This document shows, in pieces, positions 9,007 through 18,800 of a stretch of 64,000 nt of DNA. The position numbers were made by a program, and so were the translations under genes. Every line of letters starts with the position of its first letter. Position 1 is the first letter of the stretch. The stretch comes from Blastopirellula retiformator (GTDB taxonomy: Bacteria; Planctomycetota; Planctomycetia; Pirellulales; Pirellulaceae): contig NZ_SJPF01000003.1 of NCBI RefSeq assembly GCF_007859755.1, forward strand, positions 248,001-312,000. Reading direction: 5' to 3'. The notes under the pieces were generated by a model. It did not search any database. It saw only the letters and a list, made by a program, of their open reading frames with translations, and was not told the origin of the DNA.

Positions 9007-9546
9007 CTACTCTTCTAGCAGCTTCGCATGATGCCGGACGCACTGCGACAACTTCTCACGAATCCGATCCAAGCGGCGGTACAAGGACTTTGCCGTGATT
9101 TTCAACTCTTCGGCCACAGCGCCAATCGTCTCACGCGATTCGTAACGACTTCGCAACAAATTGCGTTCGCCGGGCGGCAGTTTCTGCAGGCATGCCTGTA
9201 AGGCCCGATTGCGACGCTCAAGCGTCGTGCTCGACGCGGAATGCGTATCGGCAATCGCCTGAAGCGTCTCTTCGCTAAATATCATTCGGCGACGAGCCGC
9301 GTTGCGACGAAACTTGAGGATCTCGAAGTAGGCGAAACGCTGAGCCCACGGGAGGAAGTCGCGCTGTGGATCGTATTCTGCAAACTTTTCCCATAACAAG
9401 ATTGCCGTCGATTGGTAAATCTCCTCCGCATCCGCCAGATGTGGAATCATACAGCGGATATAACGCATCAGCGGCCGTTCATGCTTGACGATTAACTCAA
9501 CAAAGGTCGTTGGATCGGCGTTGTTAACGGGAAGATTCTTTGACAT
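9007..9546 (-). CDS. ECF RNA polymerase sigma factor, Rhodopirellula/Verrucomicrobium type
   Basis: The 179-residue sigma-70-family factor has region 2 near residues 10-85 (MRYIRCMIPHLADAEEIYQ, DFLPWAQRFAYFEILKFRR) and region 4 near 115-170 (LPPGERNLLRSRYESRETIG, TAKSLYRRLDRIREKL). The sequence fits the planctomycete/verrucomicrobial ECF subfamily. Start ATG 9546 (MSKNLPVNN) was chosen because an upstream in-frame ATG at 9639 adds 31 residues that do not resemble the family; neither has a clear Shine-Dalgarno sequence. It is the first gene of a four-gene operon (sigma, LamG anti-sigma-like, PSCyt, DUF1501). Autoregulation is expected for such factors, but no promoter motif could be identified. 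Confidence 0.92.
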   Translation of the reverse strand: MSKNLPVNNADPTTFVELIVKHERPLMRYIRCMIPHLADAEEIYQSTAILLWEKFAEYDPQRDFLPWAQRFAYFEILKFRRNAARRRMIFSEETLQAIADTHSASSTTLERRNRALQACLQKLPPGERNLLRSRYESRETIGAVAEELKITAKSLYRRLDRIREKLSQCVRHHAKLLEE

Positions 9547-9809
9547 CGCGTTGCTGGCGACTGGGGTGGGAAGAGCCGGATGCCGCTCCTCTTTGTATTC
9601 TCCCCGAATGATCGGGTTTCCCCGGCATAAAACTGCCATCGCCGCGAAAAGATCCCGAATTCCTCAGGATAACGGTCTCCACGAGATGTGAGTAATATTT
9701 TAAATTTTTTAGGGGAATTGTGTCCCTGCCGGCGGAATAGAAGTATCGACACGGGAGTTTGGTCCTGTGGCGGCTCTCCTCTCTTCATCTTTTCGTTCGG
9801 AGATTCTCG

Positions 9810-10841
<1,032 letters not shown>

Positions 10842-10883
10842 GCTCCGTTCCGCTGAATTCACTTCTTGTAGGCGAATCCTCCT

Positions 10884-11327
10884 ATGAATTTCAAGAGTTT
10901 CTTAATCGTGGCGATCGCCCTGATGACGTTGGGGTGCAATAGCGCGAAGGATATGGGGCCAACAGGTCGAGTTAGCGGCGTGTTGAAGAACAACGGGCGG
11001 ATTTTGTCGCCCGCAACGCAGGTTGTCTTCTTGCATTCGTTAAACGGTACCGCCGCCTATGGCGGTACCGACGAGCAAGGCGCCTTCTCGATCGACTCGC
11101 TGAATGACGGCGATCTTCCGATTGGCGTCTATCGCGTCATGATTCAGCCCCCTGAATCGCAACTTGGCATGGAAGACGAACTGTCCGCCGAGGAGATGCT
11201 GGAGAATTCGGCGAAGCCGAAAAAACAGGTCGCGGAGTTTCCCTTCAAGTATCGCCAGCTTTCGACGAGCGGATTGGAATTTGACGTGAAGGAGGGCGAC
11301 AATCAGTTTTTGATCGACCTGAAGTGA
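10884..11327 (+). CDS. Small secreted lipoprotein partner of DUF1559
   Basis: The 147-residue protein has a lipoprotein signal peptide with lipobox TLGC (Cys18). The mature part reads like one carboxypeptidase-regulatory-like/transthyretin-like beta domain: GRVSGVLKNNGRILSPATQVVF, GGTDEQGAFSIDSL, GVYRVMI and a final DNQFLIDLK strand. It directly follows the DUF1559 gene and is probably cotranscribed with it; the second DUF1559 gene in the window has an equivalent partner. An exact 10-bp hairpin lies within the coding sequence at 11045-11070. No enzymatic motif is visible. Confidence 0.85.
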   Translation: MNFKSFLIVAIALMTLGCNSAKDMGPTGRVSGVLKNNGRILSPATQVVFLHSLNGTAAYGGTDEQGAFSIDSLNDGDLPIGVYRVMIQPPESQLGMEDELSAEEMLENSAKPKKQVAEFPFKYRQLSTSGLEFDVKEGDNQFLIDLK

Positions 11328-11395
11328 CAAGCGTCTCCGCTGGCAGTTTGATGGGCAGGCCCAACCGAACGCCAAGAAGGGGACCTGCACGACTC

Positions 11396-11407
11396 GCTTG
11401 CGCAAGC
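11396..11407. repeat. 12-bp palindrome behind mutY, possible decayed copy of the 3'-end repeat
   Basis: GCTTGCGCAAGC is a perfect palindrome 4 bp from the stop of the MutY-like gene. Read on the minus strand it contains GCGCAAGCGAG, the core of the repeat found at 15819, 36029/36148 and 55047. The rest of that repeat is not preserved here, so the relation is tentative. Confidence 0.3.
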
Positions 11408-11411
11408 CTAA

Positions 11412-12515
11412 CTATTTCGCCAACAGCCGGGCAATTTTCCGCCCGGTCGTGCTCAGGGCGAAGTCGTGCAGCTGATCGACCGCCGCCCAGACCAGCGGGG
11501 CGGTTTCGTCTTTGCGCAGACGGCCGGACGCTCTTTCCGCTTCGTGACAGTGGAGCGTGATCCGGTAGCGGGTTACGCCATGTTTGATGGTCGTTAGCCG
11601 AGAACCGATAGCGGCTGACAGGCCGGTGCGTTCTTGCAGTTGCGACGCCAATTGGCCGCTGACCAGATCGGCCTCACTGGCGACCTGAAAGCGGGGGAAG
11701 TCCCACAGCCCGGCCCAGCGCTCGCCTTCGCCACATTGGCGGAGTAGGACTTCTTTCTTCCGCCGTACGACGATCGCCACCTCGACGCGGTCTTCGTACT
11801 GCATCTTCTTTTTGGGGGCCGGGATCTGGGCGACGGCGTTTTCCTGGCGGGCTTGGCAGAGCGTCGCCACCGGACAGGCGTCGCACTGCGGATTGCGGGG
11901 CGTGCAGATCTCGCTCCCCAGTTCCATCAGCGCTTGGTTAAAGCTGCTGACGTCGGAAGTGGGCAGGATATGCTCGGCAAATTGCCACAGCAGCCGCTGG
12001 CCGGGGGTCTTGGTCGGATCTTCGCGATAGGCGAGCAGCCGCGCGTGCAGGCGAATGGTGTTCGCTTCGAGGATCGGCGCCTGGGCGTCGTAGGCGATCG
12101 AGCAAATGGCGCCGGCCGTGTAGCGCCCGATGCCTGGCAGCGCGAGGACATCGTCAAAGTCGCGGGGGAACTGGCCGTCATGCTCGGCGACAATCTCTTG
12201 CGCGGCGGCGTGCAGTTGGCGAGCGCGGCGATAGTAGCCGAGCCCTTCCCACAGCCGCAGCACTTCGGCCTCGTCGGCGGCGGCCAGATCGGCGACCATG
12301 GGGAAGGCGGCGATGAACCGCTGGAAGTACCCCCGGACCGTAGCGACCTGCGTTTGCTGCAGCATGATCTCGCTGATCCAGATGCGATACGGATCGCGAT
12401 TTTCGCGCCAGGGAAGATGGCGGGCTGCGCCGGCGTACCAGGCGAGAATCTGTCGCTGAAACTTCCGCCGCCAGGGGGCGTCGGGTAACGGGGAAGAAGA
12501 TGCGGAAGCGTCCAT
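11412..12515 (-). CDS. mutY: A/G-specific adenine glycosylase (MutY-like), atypical active site
   Basis: The 367-residue protein starts at ATG 12515 (MDASASS). It has the MutY layout: catalytic Glu49 in ISEIMLQQTQV, the helix-hairpin-helix LPGIGRYTAGAI (residues 126-137, with Tyr132), and a [4Fe-4S] loop Cys204-x6-Cys211-x2-Cys214-x5-Cys220. A NUDIX-like C-terminal domain covers about 235-360. The reaction is removal of adenine mispaired with 8-oxoguanine. Two departures are visible: the aspartate of the E. coli PILDGNVKR segment (Asp138) is Glu150 in PILEANTIR, and the C-terminal Phe-Ser-His loop that reads 8-oxoG is not recognisable (the segment reads HGVTRYRI). It diverges from the DUF4870 gene. 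Confidence 0.9.
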   Translation of the reverse strand: MDASASSSPLPDAPWRRKFQRQILAWYAGAARHLPWRENRDPYRIWISEIMLQQTQVATVRGYFQRFIAAFPMVADLAAADEAEVLRLWEGLGYYRRARQLHAAAQEIVAEHDGQFPRDFDDVLALPGIGRYTAGAICSIAYDAQAPILEANTIRLHARLLAYREDPTKTPGQRLLWQFAEHILPTSDVSSFNQALMELGSEICTPRNPQCDACPVATLCQARQENAVAQIPAPKKKMQYEDRVEVAIVVRRKKEVLLRQCGEGERWAGLWDFPRFQVASEADLVSGQLASQLQERTGLSAAIGSRLTTIKHGVTRYRITLHCHEAERASGRLRKDETAPLVWAAVDQLHDFALSTTGRKIARLLAK

Positions 12516-12657
12516 GCGTAGTGAGCGAGCGTTTTGATTTCGGAGGCGGTTTACGGGTAAAGTATAGCGGAAGTCGCGAACATTTTTTCGGCAAGATTTC
12601 GCCTGCGGGGGCGAATCTCTTTCCGATCGACGAAATCCCCCCCACTGAAGAGATCCG

Positions 12658-13017
12658 ATGGAACCGGAAATCCCTGAATCTGAACAACGCACGCTGGCGA
12701 TGCTCTGCCATCTCCTCTCGTTTTCCGGCTATGTCGTCCCGATTCCGCTGGTCAACGTGATCGCGCCGCTGGTGATGTGGATGATGAAAAAGGATGAATC
12801 GCCGTTCATCGATCATCACGGCAAAGAGTCGATCAATTTCCAGCTGACGATACTCATTTATGCGATCATCGGCGTCGTTTTGACCTGTGCCTTTGGCGTG
12901 GGAATTGTGGTGTTGATCCTGGTGGGGGCCTTTGCCATCGTCGCTCCGATCATCGCCGCGGTCAAAGCGAATGAGGGGGTGTGGTACCAATATCCGTTGT
13001 GCATTCGGTTCTTCTAG
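12658..13017 (+). CDS. DUF4870 small membrane protein
   Basis: The 119-residue protein starts at ATG 12658 with GAAGAGA just upstream. Sequence landmarks are LAMLCHLLSFSGYVVPIPLVN, the conserved FIDHHGKESINFQLT segment, and three hydrophobic segments near residues 15-48, 61-82 and 84-106. This matches DUF4870 (Tic20-like fold), a family of unknown role in bacteria. The gene is divergent from the MutY-like gene; the 142-bp gap between them must hold both promoters. A chain of hairpins follows the stop codon directly. Confidence 0.88.
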   Translation: MEPEIPESEQRTLAMLCHLLSFSGYVVPIPLVNVIAPLVMWMMKKDESPFIDHHGKESINFQLTILIYAIIGVVLTCAFGVGIVVLILVGAFAIVAPIIAAVKANEGVWYQYPLCIRFF

Positions 13018-13026
13018 CTGCCTGTT

Positions 13027-13168
13027 GAAAAATGCCATCGTGGCATTTTCCAACCTCGCCAGGCTCAGAGCATAGCCTCTTCGCGGCTCGCAAAATAACG
13101 ACTTGCGTCGCTATTTTTGGATCGCATCCGTGCGATCACGCAGTCCGTCGAGAAAATCAACGGACTGC
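13027..13168. repeat. Chain of four to five inverted repeats, MITE/REP-like element
   Basis: Consecutive dyads fill the gap behind the DUF4870 gene: AAAATGCCA/TGGCATTTT (13029-13037, 13041-13049), AGGCT/AGCCT (13061-13065, 13074-13078), an 11-bp dyad with one mismatch (13092-13102, 13107-13117), GATCGCA/TGCGATC (13120-13126, 13131-13137) and GCAGTCCGT/ACGGACTGC (13140-13148, 13160-13168). No reading frame explains them. The density suggests a folded RNA or a small non-autonomous mobile element. Confidence 0.55.
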
Positions 13169-13265
13169 TAGGACACGCTCTATTGAGGGGGCTTACGTCG
13201 TTGGCCATAATCTTCGCTAGAACTCAACGCCGTTATCAGCACGAATTCAGGGCAAAGGTGACTAG

Positions 13266-13676
13266 ATGTTCGAACGCGATTTCTTTCTCTCCACCTCGAT
13301 TCATAGCCAGCGAGCTCCCGCCGAGATTATGCCTGCGGTGGTAAATGCATTTCGGCGCGTTGGTGGTCAGCTCAATGAAAACGGCACTACATTAACAATT
13401 CACGAAGGCTTCGCCGGAGTTCAGTTCGACTTTATCTTCGAAGGAAATAGCGTAGTTGAGGTTCGAAAACGCAACGAGAATCAGTATGAAGTTGAAGTGA
13501 AAATTGAGATCAAGCCAAATCAACTTTTTTGGATTTGTGCGATCGTTGGTTTCTTTTGCTTGTGGTTCGTTTGGGTTGCGAATGTATTTTATTTCCTTGT
13601 CGATCCGCAGAGACCGTACCAGCAGGCGCTCGACAATCTAAGACGCGAGCTTGAACCAGCGCCACAAGGCTTTTAG
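13266..13676 (+). CDS. Hypothetical protein with membrane segment
   Basis: This 136-residue protein starts at ATG 13266 and has no recognised family. Residues 1-80 look like a small alpha/beta domain ([39 protein letters not shown]). Residues 85-112 are strongly hydrophobic ([17 protein letters not shown] and FYFLV), and the last 24 residues look like an amphipathic helix ([13 protein letters not shown]). Base composition is visibly more A+T-rich than in neighbouring genes, and the gene lies between a hairpin chain and bcp, which hints at an acquired gene. Confidence 0.6.
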   Translation: MFERDFFLSTSIHSQRAPAEIMPAVVNAFRRVGGQLNENGTTLTIHEGFAGVQFDFIFEGNSVVEVRKRNENQYEVEVKIEIKPNQLFWICAIVGFFCLWFVWVANVFYFLVDPQRPYQQALDNLRRELEPAPQGF

Positions 13677-13792
13677 GGGCGAAAACTGAGCCTCTTCTTT
13701 ATTTACTCGCCCAGCGTGGGTGTGCATTTCGCGCGCGACGGCTACCATATCTCCTATCGTTGGTTGTCGTTTTAGAATCAGGAGAATGCACC

Positions 13793-14272
13793 ATGGCGGA
13801 TTGGGTTGAAGAAGGCAAGAAAGCTCCGGCGTTTACGCTCGCCGCGGATGACGGCTCGAAGGTCAAGCTGTCGGAACTGGCCGGCTCGCCGGTCGTCCTC
13901 TACTTCTATCCAAAGGACGACACCCCGGGCTGCACCAAAGAAGCGTGCGCCTTCCGCGATCAAAAGAAAGAGCTGACTAAGCGCGGCGCCAAGGTCTTTG
14001 GCGTCAGCCCCGACGACGTCGACAGCCACGTCAAGTTTCGGGACAAGTACAAGCTCAACTTCCCGCTGCTGGCCGACGTCGGACACAAGGTGGCCGAAAA
14101 GTATGGCGCCTGGCGTGAGAAGAACATGTACGGCAAGGTCTCGATGGGGATCCAGCGCAGCACCTTCTTGATCGACGCCGACGGCAAAGTCGCCAAGGTC
14201 TGGAAACGGGTCCAGGTTGACGGGCACGATCAGAAAGTGATCGAAGCGCTGGATGAGCTGTTGAAGAAGTAA
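13793..14272 (+). CDS. bcp: Thioredoxin-dependent peroxiredoxin, Bcp/PrxQ type
   Basis: The 159-residue protein is full length for the Bcp/PrxQ family. Start ATG 13793 has AGGAGA about 8 nt upstream. The peroxidatic Cys47 lies in [18 protein letters not shown] and the PrxQ resolving Cys52 five residues later, so it should reduce hydroperoxides through an intramolecular disulfide recycled by thioredoxin in the cytoplasm. Other family marks are [18 protein letters not shown] and [11 protein letters not shown]. The gene stands alone; a 14-bp palindrome (CCGCCAATTGGCGG, 14273-14286) follows the stop immediately. Confidence 0.96.
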   Translation: MADWVEEGKKAPAFTLAADDGSKVKLSELAGSPVVLYFYPKDDTPGCTKEACAFRDQKKELTKRGAKVFGVSPDDVDSHVKFRDKYKLNFPLLADVGHKVAEKYGAWREKNMYGKVSMGIQRSTFLIDADGKVAKVWKRVQVDGHDQKVIEALDELLKK

Positions 14273-14344
14273 CCGCCAATTGGCGGCACGCTCTGATCGC
14301 GTCTGCGTGAGAAGAGCATGTCTTCTAGGCGCTTGCAAACGCAT

Positions 14345-14374
14345 GGTTGGGCCAGCGTTTCGCTGCACCCAACC
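14345..14374. repeat. Hairpin repeat between convergent bcp and membrane gene
   Basis: GGTTGGG (14345-14351) pairs with CCCAACC (14368-14374) and CAGCG (14353-14357) pairs with CGCTG (14361-14365) around a TTT loop. It is the strongest fold in the 130-bp gap between two convergent genes, with no U-tract on either side, so it is more likely a REP-type element than a classical terminator. Confidence 0.5.
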
Positions 14375-14402
14375 CACAGCACGTTGGCGCCATAGCCGAG
14401 AT

Positions 14403-14720
14403 CTACTCCCCGGCTCTCTTTCTTTGCCGGGCTTGTTCGGCGTCGGCGATCGCCGCTGCTTTCTTTTGGGCCATCTCTTTCCGGGCGCGGATCACCTGGC
14501 CGGTGACGAAGGGAATGCGGAGCACGACATAAGCCGCCAGGCTGCCGAAGTAGAGGAGGTAGGCCCACAAATGTTCTTCGCGAAACGGGAGCAGCCGCAA
14601 CCAGGCCGCAATCACGCTGACGACCAGCGTCAGCGCCAGGATCTGCCAAAGGCCGAACTGAAACTTCCGCGGGGTAGACTTGCTAGCAGCGGGGGGCGGA
14701 TCTTCAAAGGAATCGTCCAT
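14403..14720 (-). CDS. Small two-pass membrane protein, hypothetical
   Basis: The 105-residue protein starts at ATG 14720. After a polar Pro-rich N-terminus there are two hydrophobic segments, near residues 24-42 (LWQILALTLVVSVIAAWL) and 52-68 (WAYLLYFGSLAAYVVL). A basic, probably helical tail follows (residues 76-105, rich in Arg, Lys and Ala). This layout is common in planctomycete genomes, but no named family is recognised. It is divergent from the FliN-like gene and convergent with bcp. Confidence 0.65.
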   Translation of the reverse strand: MDDSFEDPPPAASKSTPRKFQFGLWQILALTLVVSVIAAWLRLLPFREEHLWAYLLYFGSLAAYVVLRIPFVTGQVIRARKEMAQKKAAAIADAEQARQRKRAGE

Positions 14721-14854
14721 GGGAGTGATCAGCTGCTAGTGGATTTTGCTGACTTTGCGGATTGGGTAAAGTTTACCGCGGCCGCGGTCGATGAAAGGAA
14801 GACGAGCTATTGTTGTACCGCGCCGCCGCCCATCGATCGAATTTTTGGAAACGC

Positions 14855-15769
14855 ATGGCTGATTTCACCGCGAAAATCCAGGACCAAGTCGTCGCCGCTT
14901 GTCAGGAAGGCAAAGACGAAGCGAGCGAAGCGCTGAGCCGCGCGCTCGGATCGACCATGACGCTGGGAGTCGGCGAAGCCGGCGCCTACTCGTCGGCCGT
15001 CGCCCCAGAAGAGCCGGGTCTGGCGATCTTGCTGAAGGTCGACCTGGAAGCGGCGGTCGTCCTGATTCCGGAAAGCACGGGGCTGCTGCCTGATTGGTAT
15101 GCCGAGCCTGACGCGACCGGCGAAAGCAAGCTGGCGACCCTGGCCCAAGAGCTGGGGATGCTGCTGCTGCCCGAAGAGTTCATGCCGCTTGACTTCAAAG
15201 CGGGCAAGATCGGCAACATCCAGGCCGGCCTGAAAAAAGGGGGCTGCGCCGACGCTTCGGCCTGCGTCAGTCTGCCGCTGTCGGGCGAAAAGGGAGCGGG
15301 CGAAGCGCTGCTGGTTTGGCCGGCGCCGCAGGGAGACGCGATCTTCAAGTCGAACGCCGCGCCGCAGCAACCGACCGACACGCCCAAGAACGATCCGCAG
15401 CTGAACGTCGAAGAAAAGCCGCAGCCAGCGGCGCCAGCGACTCCGCCGCCGCAACCGCAACCAGCTGGATCATCCAGCTACGGCCGCTTGCCGCATTACG
15501 CCAAGAGCCTGCTGAAGATCGCCGTCGAAGTGCACGTGACGCTGGCGGCCAAGAGGATGCGGGTCAGCGAGATCACCGAGCTGGGGATCGGCTCAATCAT
15601 TCAATTCGACAAGTCGTGCGAAGAGTCAATCGACCTGGAAGTAGGCGAGCATCGCATCGCTCAAGGCGAAGCGGTCAAGATCGGCGACAAGTTTGGCATG
15701 CGCGTCACCAACGTCCTGCTGCCGGAAGAACGTTTTATTTCGATCAAAGGCAAACGCCGCGTACGATAA
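14855..15769 (+). CDS. FliN/FliM C-terminal (SpoA) domain protein
   Basis: The 304-residue protein starts at ATG 14855 (MADFTAKIQ). The last 85 residues form a clear SpoA/FliMN_C domain: LLKIAVEVHVTLAAKRMRV, TELGIGSIIQFDKSCEE, IAQGEAVKIGDKFGMRVTNV. This domain builds the flagellar switch C-ring, or the sorting platform of a type III system. Residues 1-180 form a separate domain of unknown type, joined by a Pro/Gln/Ala-rich linker (about 185-215). It is much longer than a usual FliN and no flagellar genes adjoin it, so the exact role (switch protein or diverged regulator) is open. Confidence 0.85.
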   Translation: MADFTAKIQDQVVAACQEGKDEASEALSRALGSTMTLGVGEAGAYSSAVAPEEPGLAILLKVDLEAAVVLIPESTGLLPDWYAEPDATGESKLATLAQELGMLLLPEEFMPLDFKAGKIGNIQAGLKKGGCADASACVSLPLSGEKGAGEALLVWPAPQGDAIFKSNAAPQQPTDTPKNDPQLNVEEKPQPAAPATPPPQPQPAGSSSYGRLPHYAKSLLKIAVEVHVTLAAKRMRVSEITELGIGSIIQFDKSCEESIDLEVGEHRIAQGEAVKIGDKFGMRVTNVLLPEERFISIKGKRRVR

Positions 15770-15818
15770 CGAGGCGTTTTCGTCATTCTGGTTTCGACAA
15801 TCGTCATTGCGCGGAACG

Positions 15819-15847
15819 CATTCCCTCGGCTCGCGCCTCGGGTTAGT
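15819..15847 (-). repeat. Dispersed 3'-end repeat, copy 1
   Basis: The plus strand reads CATTCCCTCGGCTCGCGC followed by CTCGGGTTAGT. It ends 11 bp from the stop of the MMPL gene, between convergent genes. Closely related copies lie at 36148-36175 (and inverted at 36029-36049) and 55047-55075. In every copy the GAGGGAATG end points away from the gene it follows. Confidence 0.6.
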
Positions 15848-15858
15848 ATTCCGAGTTC

Positions 15859-18800
15859 TTATCCGCTCTTTCCGCTGCGGTAGTGCGAATCGGTTCGCTT
15901 GCCGGAGTCGCCGTGGCCGTTTTCGTTGTGGTTTTCTTCACTCCGATGGATGGCGACCGGAATGACGCTCGGCGAGTCATGATCCTCTTCCGAATCATGG
16001 CGAGCTTCGTCATCGCTGGGATCGTGTCCCAAGTGCGCCTTTCTCGCGGGGCGGAACATCGAGCCGAGCGGACCCGCCAATAGCGCCGGCAAGAAGACAA
16101 GGTCTCCTAATAGCGCCGCTGCAAGCAGCGAAACCATCAGGTAGCCAAAACGTTGCGTCGGCGTAAACGAACTGACTGCGAAGACCGACAGGCCGACGCC
16201 GCCGATGATGGTGGTTTGCATCATCGCCACAGCGCAGCGGCGGTACGCTTCGCGAATTGAGTCGGGACGGCTGAGTCCCTTGTCCAGGCCCCAGCGGAAC
16301 CAAGTCAGGAAGTGAATCGTATCGTCGACCGCGATCCCCATCGCGACGCTGGCGGTCATCATCGTACCGATGTCGACTTCGATGCCAGTCATCCCCATGA
16401 AGCCGAAGATCAGCACCACCGGGAAGACGTTGGGCAACATCGACACGATGCCGGCTCGGGCGCTCTTCAGCACCCATGCCATCACCAGCGCGATCAGACC
16501 AAAGGCCCACAGCGTGCTTTCGACCAAGCTCGACAACAGCGTCCGGGCCGCCTTGTAGACGACCGGCACGACGCCGGTGTAGACGATCGTCAGTTCGGGC
16601 AAATCGGGATCGGTCACCGCGAACATCGGCGAGGTGGGATCGTATTTGTAGTGGGTCGCGTCGATGACCGTCTTGCCGGCCGACTCGATCGCGGCGAGGT
16701 CGTACTTGGGCGAATCGGCGACCACGACGAAGTACTGGTCGCGATCCATCAACAGGTCGAGCCGACCTTGCGAGTTCCCTTCAGGATGCAGGCTATCGCC
16801 GATTGGATCGAAGTAGTGGACTTCTAGTCGGGCGTTGGCCAGCAGGTCGAAGAGGGTTTCGGCATAGATTTTTTGCGGGTCGAGCTTGTAGACGACCTGT
16901 TCGCCAGCTTCGGCCTTGTCGGCTTGCTCTTTGTAGGCCATGAAGTTGGCGCCCAGCAGGGTAACGCCAGCCTTGGCGAAACCTTGGCCAGCGTTGTCCT
17001 TGTCGATCGTGCGGAGGATCTCGTCCCGTTTGCGATAGGCGGCGATCACCGGTTCGGCGATTTCGCGCAGGTCGGCGACGAACCGGCCATATTCGATGTC
17101 TTGCAAAGCGCCCAGACGCAGGCTGACCCGCCAGAGTTCGGCGCCAGACTCTTCTTCGGTCCGCAGGTAGTCGGTCTTCAGGAACTCTTCGCGGTGCTCT
17201 TCCAAGCGGCGGTTGTAGGCGCCCCGGATAGCGACGTCGCGGAACGAACCGCCTGACTCCGGCAGTACCGGCGCAAAGGTGGCGACGCTCATGCCGTTAC
17301 CGACCAGGTCGCGACCTTGCGGGCCCAGGACCTGCTCGACCGCGTTCTGCACGCGCTCGGCCATTTCCATCCGTTCCAGGAAGGTGTATTTGAATTTCTC
17401 TTCGGCCGCTTCCTCGGGATCGGAGGGTTGCTCGTCGCCGGTGTGACCCTGCAGGCTCGGTTCGACGCGAACGACCAGTTCCATCGGCACGAGCTTGCCG
17501 ATGTTCTCTTCCAGCCAGGCGTAGTCCTGGATGATTTCCGATCCGCTGTCGAACATCTTCAGCAACTGAACCGACGTGTTAATCCGCGTCAGTCCATAAC
17601 CGAAGATCAGGAAGGCGATGAAGCAAGCGGTGGCGACCACGGTGCTGCGGGCGATGATAAAGTCGGCGACGCGAAGGCTGAATTTCTCCATCCAGATCGT
17701 CATCGGCGACTTGGCTTGCAAGGCGCCATCCTTCGCTTTCTTCACCTTCGGCGGCCATTGCTGCAGGGCGGCCGGCAAGTAAGTGAACAACAGCAGCAAG
17801 GTCGCCATCACGCCCAGCGCTGAGAAGATGCCGAACTTTTTGATCGGGGCGATGTTGCTGGTCGCCAGCGAGCCGAGGCCGAGCGCCGTGGTGACCGCGG
17901 CGATCAAGCAGGGACGCCAACCATGCGAGACCGCCATCTCGGCGGCGCCATGGATGCCGTTTTCTTCGACCGCATCTTTGTAGTAGTTGATGATGTGGAT
18001 CGCGCCGGCCAAGCCCAACACATAAACCACCGCCGGCATCGACATCAGCACCGCATCGGGAGCGCTGCCGAGCCAGTAGACGAGCGACATGCTGGTGATC
18101 GCGCTGACGCCGCCGACGAAAAAGACCATGATCGTCAGCTTGACGCTGCGCAAGCAGAGGTACGACAGGAAGACGCCGACCCCAACCGCAAACAGCACTA
18201 AGCGGGCCAGCGTGATTTCACCTTCTTCGTCGATGGCGACGTTGTCGACCGGCGGACCGCCCAAGTGCAATTCCTCTTGCGGAATGCCGGCTTCGATCGC
18301 CAGTTGCCGCAACCGACCAAGCGGACGGCCCATAAAGCCGCGGCCTAACGTACGCCGCAAATCGACCTTGCCGGCGTCGCTGAGGGTGGCGATCAAACAG
18401 GTTTGTTCGCCATCGGGGCCAAACAGGACCCCTTCGAGTCGTTGGTGCGCGATCCGATCGGCATCGGCCAGATCGGCGCTGTTGGCGTTCTCTTCGTCAC
18501 GCAACAGCGAACCGCCGGGCTCGGCCAGTTGGGCCAGCACTTGCGGACCGGTGACAACTGATTTGAAGAGATGCGCCTGCAAGGTTGCCGGGCGTTTGTA
18601 ATAGATGGGATCGACGGTGGCGGCGTACTCGCCAGAGAGTTTATGACCGCCGGTCAGCGCCTGTTCGCCAATGCGATACATGGCGCCCAGCATGGTGCTG
18701 CCGCCATTCCAGCGGCGCAGCTCACCGTCGGGCAGCAGGTAGTACCATTTCTCCCCTGTTCCCTTGAACCACTTCTCGTTCTCTCCTCCCCAGTTCTCGT

